Part shown: piece after piece, positions 50,850 to 57,123 of the stretch
How the letters are laid out: each line of letters begins with the position of its first letter
How positions within the stretch are numbered: the first letter of the stretch is position 1
Assembly (NCBI RefSeq): GCF_003426775.1
Contig: NZ_QJUG01000018.1
Location: 1 to 57,123, forward strand
Length of the DNA stretch: 57,123 nucleotides
DNA from: Allorhizocola rhizosphaerae
GTDB lineage: Bacteria; Actinomycetota; Actinomycetes; Mycobacteriales; Micromonosporaceae
Direction of reading: 5' to 3'
The notes under the pieces: generated by a model
Seen by the model: the letters and a program-made list of their open reading frames with translations, nothing else
Told to the model about the DNA's origin: nothing
Database searches by the model: none
Program-made: the position numbers and the translations under genes

Positions 50850-53648
50850 ATGGGGGAGAGCGCGACAGCGCGCGACCAGGCGGCGGAGGACGCAGGCAAG
50901 GGCCTGACCATCGAGCGCGTGTGGACCAAACCGGGTGTGCATCCATATGACGAGGTCATCTGGGAGCGCCGCGACGTCGTCATGACGAACTGGCGGGACG
51001 GTTCGATCAACTTCGAGCAGCGCGGGGTGGAGTTCCCCGATTTCTGGAGCGTCAACGCGACCAACATCGTGACGACGAAATATTTCCGGGGTGCGGTGGG
51101 CACGCCGGAGCGCGAGTGGAGCCTCAAGCAGCTGATCAGCCGCGTGGTGAAGAAATACCGTGCGGCAGGCGAGGAGTACGGCTACTTCACGACCGCCGAC
51201 GACGCCGAGGTCTTCGAGCACGAGCTGACCTGGATGCTGCTGCACCAGGTGTTCAGCTTCAACTCGCCGGTGTGGTTCAACGTGGGCACGGCCTCCCCGC
51301 AGCAGGTCAGCGCCTGCTTCATCCTGTCCGTGGACGACTCGATCGACTCGATCATGGATTGGTACAAGGAAGAAGGTCTTATCTTTAAGGGTGGCTCCGG
51401 GTCGGGCATCAACCTTTCCCGCATCCGCTCTTCCAAAGAGCTTCTTTCCTCCGGGGGTACGGCGTCCGGCCCCGTGAGTTTCATGCGAGGCGCAGACGCG
51501 TCCGCCGGCACCATCAAGTCCGGTGGAGCCACGCGGCGCGCGGCCAAAATGGTGATCCTCGACGTCGACCACCCCGACATCGAGGAGTTCATCGACACCA
51601 AGGCGCGTGAGGAAGACAAGATCCGTGCGCTGCGCGACGCCGGGTTCGACATGGACCTCGGCGGCCACGACATCGTCAGCGTGCAATACCAGAACGCCAA
51701 CAACTCGGTGCGGGTGACCGACGAGTTCATGCGCGCCGTGCGCGAGGGCAAGTCGTTCGACCTGCTCGCCCGGCTCGACGGGAGCGTCATCAAAACCGTT
51801 GAGGCCAAAGCGCTTTTCCGGCGCATGGCGCAGGCGGCGTGGGAGTGTGCCGACCCGGGCATCCAGTACGACGACACGATCAACGACTGGCACACCTGCT
51901 CGGAGACCGGTCGCATCACCGCGTCCAACCCGTGCTCGGAATACCTGCACCTGGACGACACGTCGTGCAACCTGGCCTCGCTCAACCTCATGAAGTTCCT
52001 CAACAACGACAGCTCGTTCGACATCGGGCGGTTCACCAAGTCCGTGGAGCTGGTCATCACGGCGATGGACATCTCCATCTCGTTCGCCGACTTCCCGACG
52101 CAGAAGATCACCGAGAACACGCGGGCCTACCGGCAGTTGGGCATCGGCTACGCCAACCTCGGCGCGTTGCTCATGGCGTCCGGCCTGCCCTACGACTCCG
52201 ACGGCGGGCGTGCCCTGGCCGCCTCCATCACCTCGCTGATGACCGGCACCGCCTACCGCCGCTCCGCCGAGCTGGCGGGCGTGGTCGGGCCATACGAGGG
52301 TTACGCGCGCAATGCCATGCCGCACAAGCGAGTCATGGCCAAGCACGCCGAGGCGGCCGGTGCCATCAAGACCGACAACTCGGTCGCGGCGTCGATCGCG
52401 GTCGCCGCGTTGCACGAGTGGCAGTCGGGCAACGAGCTTGGCGGGCGGCAGGGCTGGCGCAACGCCCAGGCGAGCGTGCTCGCCCCGACCGGCACGATCG
52501 GCTTCATGATGGACTGCGACACCACCGGGGTCGAGCCGGATCTGGCGCTGGTGAAGTTCAAGAAGCTGGTGGGCGGCGGGTCCATGCAGATCGTCAACCA
52601 GACGGTGCCGCGCGCACTGCGCACGTTGGGGTACCAGGAAGAGCAAATCGAGGCGATCACGGAGCACATCGCCAGCCACGGGCACGTCATCGACGCACCG
52701 GGTCTGCGGCCGGAACACTACGCGGTGTTCGACTGCGCGATGGGTGAGCGGTCGATCGCGCCCATGGGCCACGTGCTGATGATGGCGGCCGTGCAGCCGT
52801 TCATCTCCGGCGCCATTTCGAAGACGGTCAACATGCCGGAGTCGGCGACCGTCGAGGAAGTCGAGAAGATGTACCTCGACGGGTGGGAGCTCGGGCTCAA
52901 GGCGCTGGCCATCTACCGTGACAACTGCAAGGTCGGCCAGCCGCTGAGCGTGGCGAAGAGGGAAGCCCCCGCAACGGAGCCGGAAAAGGCGGTCGAGCGG
53001 GTGGTCGAATACAAGCCGATCCGCAAGCGGCTGCCCAAGAAGCGCCCGTCGCAGACGGTCTCGTTCGCGGTGGGCGACGCCGAGGGCTACCTGACCGCGT
53101 CGTCCTATCCCGACGATGGGCTGGGCGAGGTGTTCCTCAAGCTGGGCAAGCAGGGTTCCACGCTGGCCGGGGTGATGGACGCGTTCTCGATCGCGGTTTC
53201 CGTTGCGCTGCAATATGGTGTGCCGCTGCGGACCTATGTCGAGAAGTTCATGAACATGAAGTTCGAGCCGGCGGGCATGACCGACGACCCGGACATCCGG
53301 ATCGCCCAGTCGGTGATGGACTACATCTTCCGGCGGCTCGCGCTGGACTTCCTGCCGTACGAGCAGCGGGCCGAGCTCGGCGTGTTCACTGCCAAGGAGC
53401 GCGCGGCGCGGCTGGAGGCCGAGGAGGCGGGCGTCGACTACGTGCCGCCGGCGGCCATCACCAGCAGTTCGCCGGCTGCCGTGCCGGGTCCCGTGGTCGA
53501 GCGCGTGGGCTCGTCGACCGAGGCACTGGAGGCGTTGACCGGCAAGGCGTCCGACGCGCCGCTGTGCTACACCTGCGGCACGAAGATGCGCCCGGCAGGC
53601 AGCTGCTACGTGTGTGAGGGCTGTGGCTCGACCAGCGGTTGCAGCTGA
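50850..53648 (+). CDS. nrdJ: Adenosylcobalamin-dependent (class II) ribonucleotide reductase
   Basis: Reduces ribonucleotides to deoxyribonucleotides without needing oxygen. The 932-residue protein starts at ATG 50850, after AAGGGGG, and reaches the family block VWTKPGVHPYDEVIWERRDVVMTNWRDG by residue 25. Active-site regions FNVGTASPQQVSACFIL, GGSGSGINLSRIRS, NPCSEYLHLDDTSCNLASLNL and PTGTIGFMMDCDTTGVEPD are intact. The C-terminal CYTCGTKMRPAGSCYVCEGCG is a metal/redox cysteine cluster. It is regulated with nrdR; a terminator hairpin follows. Confidence 0.96.
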   Translation: MGESATARDQAAEDAGKGLTIERVWTKPGVHPYDEVIWERRDVVMTNWRDGSINFEQRGVEFPDFWSVNATNIVTTKYFRGAVGTPEREWSLKQLISRVVKKYRAAGEEYGYFTTADDAEVFEHELTWMLLHQVFSFNSPVWFNVGTASPQQVSACFILSVDDSIDSIMDWYKEEGLIFKGGSGSGINLSRIRSSKELLSSGGTASGPVSFMRGADASAGTIKSGGATRRAAKMVILDVDHPDIEEFIDTKAREEDKIRALRDAGFDMDLGGHDIVSVQYQNANNSVRVTDEFMRAVREGKSFDLLARLDGSVIKTVEAKALFRRMAQAAWECADPGIQYDDTINDWHTCSETGRITASNPCSEYLHLDDTSCNLASLNLMKFLNNDSSFDIGRFTKSVELVITAMDISISFADFPTQKITENTRAYRQLGIGYANLGALLMASGLPYDSDGGRALAASITSLMTGTAYRRSAELAGVVGPYEGYARNAMPHKRVMAKHAEAAGAIKTDNSVAASIAVAALHEWQSGNELGGRQGWRNAQASVLAPTGTIGFMMDCDTTGVEPDLALVKFKKLVGGGSMQIVNQTVPRALRTLGYQEEQIEAITEHIASHGHVIDAPGLRPEHYAVFDCAMGERSIAPMGHVLMMAAVQPFISGAISKTVNMPESATVEEVEKMYLDGWELGLKALAIYRDNCKVGQPLSVAKREAPATEPEKAVERVVEYKPIRKRLPKKRPSQTVSFAVGDAEGYLTASSYPDDGLGEVFLKLGKQGSTLAGVMDAFSIAVSVALQYGVPLRTYVEKFMNMKFEPAGMTDDPDIRIAQSVMDYIFRRLALDFLPYEQRAELGVFTAKERAARLEAEEAGVDYVPPAAITSSSPAAVPGPVVERVGSSTEALEALTGKASDAPLCYTCGTKMRPAGSCYVCEGCGSTSGCS

Positions 53649-53671
53649 TCGCGGGCGCACCGAGCACGGGC

Positions 53672-53702
53672 GAGAGGGAGCCGGGCCGACCGGCTCCCTC
53701 TC
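53672..53702 (+). terminator. Terminator hairpin after nrdJ
   Basis: GAGAGGGAGCCGG (53672-53684), loop GCCGA, CCGGCTCCCTCTC (53690-53702): a perfect 13-bp stem 24 bases after the nrdJ stop, without a U-run. Confidence 0.85.
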
Positions 53703-53856
53703 GCCGCGGCGAAACGGGTCCTGATCGAGTGACGTGGGCGACTCACGAGGTGGCGCCGGGACCGGTGTCGCCGCTCGCGCGATAAATGAGGTGGGCGCCG
53801 ACGCGGTACCGGATAAGATCCTCAAGAATCCACGAGACAGGGAAGGAGGGAATGCG

Positions 53857-53919
53857 ATGTACGCCAATGAAATCGTGCTGGTTCCCTCACACGACGACCG
53901 AGGTGACTGGCACGCCTGA
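53857..53919 (+). CDS. 20-residue ORF upstream of the acetyltransferase gene
   Basis: MYANEIVLVPSHDDRGDWHA, with a very strong Shine-Dalgarno (GGAAGGAGGG, about 53841-53850) and its stop 14 bases before the GNAT gene. The strong ribosome site argues that it is translated. It could be a leader peptide coupling translation to the GNAT gene or a small peptide gene in its own right. A competing ATG at 53852 in another frame opens 32 codons. Confidence 0.4.
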   Translation: MYANEIVLVPSHDDRGDWHA

Positions 53920-53933
53920 TCCAGGGAAGTGCC

Positions 53934-54833
53934 ATGACTCAAGCAAGTGACGATCTGACCATCCGCCCGATTGCCGGGCCTGACGAACTCGACCTGTTCT
54001 GCCGCCTCCCATATGTGCTGAACGCGGAGCTGGCCGGCGACCTGAGCGCCGGGCGGCGCAGGCCGGAATGGCTGTGGGTGGCGCTGCGCGGCGACCGCCT
54101 CGTGGGCAGGCTCGCCTGGTGGGCGGTCGAACCCGGCCGCGATCCCTATGCGATCGACATCGTTGATGTGGACGATGCCGACACCGGCGTGCGCCTGCTT
54201 GAAGCGGCGTTCGCGGCGGGCATGCCGAAAAAGCAATACATCCGGTTCGTGCCGCCCGACTGGCGCGAGGGCCCCACACCGTGGCGCGAGGCGCTGGAAC
54301 GCTTGGGAGCCAAGCTGTTCGTGGAGCGGCTCCGGCTGGAGTGGCGTCCCGGCACGCCGATCCCCGAGCCCACCGGGCGGCTGCGCTTCCGCGAGGTGGG
54401 CGGCCGCGACGAATTGATGGACCTGCTGGCCCGGGTGCTCGACGGCACGCTCGACGCCCACAGCCGCAGCGACCTGACCAGCAAATCGGCCGCCGAGGTC
54501 GCCGCCGAGCAGTGCGACGACGAGTTCCCGAGCTACAAGGGTCCGCGCGACTGGTGGCGGGTCGCCACGACCCCCGACGGTGACCCGGTCGGGTTCGTCA
54601 TCCCGTCCAGAAACTCCTATAACCCGATCATCGCGTACATCGGTGTGGTGCCCCAGCATCGCGGCCGGGGCTACATCGACGAGATCCTGGCCGAGGGCAC
54701 ACGAATCCTTGCCGCCCAAGACGTTCCGCGCATCCGTGCGGCCACGGACGTGGGCAACGTGCCGATGGCGAAGTCGTTCGCGCGGCTCGGATACCTCGCC
54801 TTCGAGCATCAGGTGGACATGACCTGGGACTAG
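53934..54833 (+). CDS. GNAT-family N-acetyltransferase
   Basis: A 299-residue acetyltransferase with an atypical N-terminal half (a degenerate GNAT domain, EWLWVALRGDRLVGRLAWW) and a C-terminal GNAT domain with the acetyl-CoA-binding motif IGVVPQHRGRGYIDEIL and ATDVGNVPMAKSFARLGY. The substrate is unknown. ATG 53934 follows the 20-codon ORF; the end overlaps the convergent regulator gene by four bases. Confidence 0.88.
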   Translation: MTQASDDLTIRPIAGPDELDLFCRLPYVLNAELAGDLSAGRRRPEWLWVALRGDRLVGRLAWWAVEPGRDPYAIDIVDVDDADTGVRLLEAAFAAGMPKKQYIRFVPPDWREGPTPWREALERLGAKLFVERLRLEWRPGTPIPEPTGRLRFREVGGRDELMDLLARVLDGTLDAHSRSDLTSKSAAEVAAEQCDDEFPSYKGPRDWWRVATTPDGDPVGFVIPSRNSYNPIIAYIGVVPQHRGRGYIDEILAEGTRILAAQDVPRIRAATDVGNVPMAKSFARLGYLAFEHQVDMTWD

Positions 54834-55789
54834 CGTGCTGAGGCGGCAGCCCGCGTGAAGCGTGCGGCCATCCGGTCGAGGTGGTCGGCGAACTCCGGTG
54901 CGTCGATCACCTCGAAGTCCACATCCAACAGTCCAATGTAGAGCGCGAGCATCTGCGGGCTGTCCGAGCCGACCTCGGCGACGCAATGGTCCGGCCCATC
55001 GGCCTCCACCGGCACGGCCGGTGGCATGCGCTCGCGCACATATGCCAGCGGTGCGTGCAGCCGCACCCGAGTGAAGAACCGCCACGTCGCCGCGCCTGCT
55101 CCGCGCTGGACAAAACTCGACGCGTCGCCGTCGGGCAGTTCGCGCGGGGTAAACCGGGGCCCGTTCGGGATGCGCGGCGTGACCCGGTCGACCCGGAACG
55201 TGCGCCACTCGCGCGGCCCGTGATCCCACCCGACCAGGTACCACCGGCGGCCCCAGTTGACCAGGCGGTGCGGCTCGACGTCGCGCCGGCTCGCCGTGCC
55301 CGTGTGTGAGGAGTAGTCAAAGCGCAGCCGCTCGCTTGCCCGGATCGCGGTCGCGATCGCGGTGAGCACAGCGGGATCGACGGATGGGCCGGTGCCGGGA
55401 ACGGTGACGGTGGCCGACTGCAGCGCGTTGACCCGATGGCGCAGGCGCGACGGGAGCACCTGTTCCAGCTTGGCCAGAGCCCGCACCGAAGTCTCCTCAA
55501 TGCCCGACACGGCGCCGCCGGCGGCGGCCCGCAGGCCGACCGCCACCGCGACCGCCTCTTCGTCGTCGAGCAGCAGCGGGGGCAGTGACGCGCCCGCGCC
55601 GAGCCGGTATCCGCCCGCCACACCGGGCGCCGCGTGCACCGGGTAGCCGAGGTTGCGCAGCTTGTCGATGTCGCTGCGGATGGTGCGGGTGCTCACCTCC
55701 AACCGCTCGGCCAGCTGCGCACTGGTCCAGTCGCGGTGCGCCTGCAGCAGGGACAGCAGGCGGAGCAGTCGTGCCGATGTCTGCAACAT
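54830..55789 (-). CDS. WYL-domain transcriptional regulator (DeoR-like HTH)
   Basis: A 319-residue regulator from ATG 55789 (GGGAGG upstream). The N-terminal winged helix (LLRLLSLLQAHRDWTSAQLAERLEVSTRTIRSDIDKLRNLGYPV, APGVAGGYRLG) precedes a WYL domain (RLVNWGRRWYLVGWDHGPREWRTFRVDRV) and the C-terminal WCX region. It is divergent from the epoxide hydrolase gene with a 25-bp palindrome between them, so it probably controls both. A longer frame to 55831 would cover the palindrome and is rejected. Confidence 0.92.
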   Translation of the reverse strand: MLQTSARLLRLLSLLQAHRDWTSAQLAERLEVSTRTIRSDIDKLRNLGYPVHAAPGVAGGYRLGAGASLPPLLLDDEEAVAVAVGLRAAAGGAVSGIEETSVRALAKLEQVLPSRLRHRVNALQSATVTVPGTGPSVDPAVLTAIATAIRASERLRFDYSSHTGTASRRDVEPHRLVNWGRRWYLVGWDHGPREWRTFRVDRVTPRIPNGPRFTPRELPDGDASSFVQRGAGAATWRFFTRVRLHAPLAYVRERMPPAVPVEADGPDHCVAEVGSDSPQMLALYIGLLDVDFEVIDAPEFADHLDRMAARFTRAAASAR

Positions 55790-55807
55790 TTTTTGAGGAT
55801 CCTCCCG

Positions 55808-55832
55808 ATTGCGGAAGCAACTCTTCCGCAAT
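55808..55832. promoter_or_regulatory. Palindromic operator between WYL regulator and epoxide hydrolase
   Basis: ATTGCGGAAG (55808-55817), five-base spacer, CTTCCGCAAT (55823-55832): a perfect 10-bp inverted repeat in the 62-bp divergent gap. It is well placed to block both promoters, and is the probable binding site of the WYL regulator. Confidence 0.75.
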
Positions 55833-55851
55833 GGCTCCTAGCTTAGGGGTC

Positions 55852-57009
55852 ATGACGAACATCAAGGACTTCCGCATCGACATCCCGCAGACCGAGCTCG
55901 ACGCGCTGCACCGCGGGCTCGCCGACACCCGCTTCCCCGAGCCGGTCCCGGGCGACAGCGCCGACTTCAGCCGCGGCATGCCCGTGGACGTTTTGAAGGA
56001 TCTTGTCGAGTACTGGTTGAAGTCCTATGACTGGCGGAGTCAAGAGGCCGCGTTGAACGCGTTCCCGCAATACACCACCGAGATCGATGGCCAGACCATC
56101 CATTTCGTACACGTGAAGTCTCCCGAGCCCGGTGCGATGCCGTTGCTGATCACCCACGGATACCCGAGTTCGTTCGCCGAATTCATGCGCATCATCGGGC
56201 CGCTGACGGATCCGGCCGCACACGGGGGCGATCCGGCCGATGCGTTCCATGTGGTGATTCCGTCGGTGCCCGGGTTCGGGTTCTCGACCCCGCTGAGCGG
56301 GAGTGGTTGGGAGCTCAAGCGCTCCACGGCCGCGTTCGCCGAGCTGATGAGCCGGCTCGGGTACGAGCGTTTCGCGGCCCACGGCGGCGACCTCGGCGCG
56401 GGGGTGACTGGCCGGCTTGGTGCGACCCTGCCCGACCGCGTGATCGGCACGCATGTGAACAGCGATCGGGGTTCACTCGGGTTGGTGGGCGAGCAGATCC
56501 CCATGCCCGATCATCTGACCGACGACGAGCGCGAGATCGTGGAGGCGGCGCGTGCGGCGTGGAAGGCGGAGCGCGGGTACCTCGATCTGCAAGCACATCG
56601 GCCGGAAACGATCGCCGCGGCGCTCACCGACTCGCCTGCCGGGCAGCTGGCGTGGATCGCGGAGAAGTTCCAGACGTGGACCAATCCCGCAAAGTCCCTG
56701 CACGAGGCGGTGGATCGCGACCAACTGCTCACGAACATCAGCATCTACTGGTTCACGAGGACGGGCGCGTCGGCGGCACGTTTCCTTTACGAGGCAGCGC
56801 ATGCGGACGTCGACTGGGTCGCACCGTCCAATGTGCCCAGTGGGTGGGCGGTGTTCAACAGCCATCCGGTGATGCGGCGCATCTTCAACCCCACCAACGC
56901 CATCACCCACTGGTCCGATCACACCGAGGGCGGTCACTTCCCAGCCATGGAAGAGCCTGATTTGCTGGTATCGGATGTGCGCGCATTCTTCCGCGGTCTG
57001 CGCAAATAG
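55852..57009 (+). CDS. Epoxide hydrolase (EHN-type alpha/beta hydrolase)
   Basis: Hydrolyses epoxides to diols; 385 residues with the N-terminal EHN segment (FRIDIPQTELDALHRGLADTRFP, typical of microsomal-type enzymes) and the hydrolase core: oxyanion HGYPSS, nucleophile Asp180 in HGGDLGAGV, and catalytic His362 in GGHFPAMEEPD. ATG 55852 begins seven bases after TAGCTT (55839-55844), a possible -10 for a leaderless transcript. Longer frames overlap the regulator gene. The palindrome upstream suggests substrate-responsive control. Confidence 0.93.
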   Translation: MTNIKDFRIDIPQTELDALHRGLADTRFPEPVPGDSADFSRGMPVDVLKDLVEYWLKSYDWRSQEAALNAFPQYTTEIDGQTIHFVHVKSPEPGAMPLLITHGYPSSFAEFMRIIGPLTDPAAHGGDPADAFHVVIPSVPGFGFSTPLSGSGWELKRSTAAFAELMSRLGYERFAAHGGDLGAGVTGRLGATLPDRVIGTHVNSDRGSLGLVGEQIPMPDHLTDDEREIVEAARAAWKAERGYLDLQAHRPETIAAALTDSPAGQLAWIAEKFQTWTNPAKSLHEAVDRDQLLTNISIYWFTRTGASAARFLYEAAHADVDWVAPSNVPSGWAVFNSHPVMRRIFNPTNAITHWSDHTEGGHFPAMEEPDLLVSDVRAFFRGLRK

Positions 57010-57123
57010 CCACCGGCACGCCACGCCCGGCACAGTGTCCGCGCCCGTCGCAGCGTCCGCGCAGAAAGACCGCGCGGCCGCCGTGGCGGGCGCCGCCCGT
57101 AGGGGCCGCGGGTGCTCAGCGCG

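Noticed and set aside
50652-55244. A 1530-codon open frame on the minus strand across nrdJ, the GNAT gene and part of the WYL gene
   Set aside because: It is an artefact of high third-position GC; nrdJ on the plus strand has full family motifs, and the antisense translation is low-complexity Arg/His/Asp/Val-rich with no domain.

Overview
The window is about 57 kb of very GC-rich, gene-dense DNA with frequent GTG/TTG starts and many 1-8 bp gene overlaps. Gene content and order (rny - gluABCD - miaB - DUF349 - miaA - dapF - hflX - lexA - nrdR - nrdJ) is the conserved chromosomal neighbourhood seen in Streptomyces and Streptosporangiales, so this is almost certainly the chromosome of a filamentous or related actinomycete. 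No rRNA, tRNA, CRISPR array, transposase or integrase was recognised.

Layout. 1-5.7 kb: a repeat-containing 3' gene end, RNase Y, and a convergent glutamate-type ABC importer (gluABCD, minus strand). 5.8-11.8 kb: miaB, a SigE-family sigma factor with a membrane partner gene, a small membrane protein, and tex. 11.9-16.1 kb: a clearly accessory stretch with a 5'-truncated GH5-CBM2 cellulase, then MarR regulator - PH-like membrane protein - stand-alone ATP-synthase c-subunit (AtpE) homologue - MFS efflux pump. 16.2-22.9 kb: a LivFGHMK-type ABC importer whose operon contains a long-chain acyl-CoA ligase. 22.9-30.3 kb: a 1297-residue beta-propeller + KAP P-loop NTPase protein (candidate defence/sensor NTPase), an ArsB/SLC13-like permease, a SagB-type tandem nitroreductase and a RelE/Phd toxin-antitoxin pair. 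30.4-39.9 kb: a nine-gene, translationally coupled operon that reads as a cell-wall sugar salvage route: NamZ-type exo-muramidase, oligopeptide-type ABC importer (five genes), MurQ etherase, AnmK kinase and a small putative DNA-binding protein. 39.9-53.7 kb: housekeeping core (DUF349, miaA, dapF, malic enzyme, hflX, a membrane propeller with a Tyr/Gln/Gly tail, lexA, nrdR, nrdJ). 53.8-57 kb: a tiny ORF, a GNAT acetyltransferase, and a WYL regulator divergent from an epoxide hydrolase across a perfect palindrome.

Most noteworthy: the orphan AtpE homologue embedded between a MarR regulator and an efflux pump (possible target-mimic resistance to Fo inhibitors); the WD40-like/KAP NTPase; the complete NamZ-importer-MurQ-AnmK operon; a 65-bp dispersed repeat found twice; a 47-bp triplication spanning the facing 3' ends of rny and gluD; and an NrdR protein with a Lys/Ala/Asp-rich repeat tail. 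All functional statements rest on reading the sequence and on remembered family features; no database search was run.
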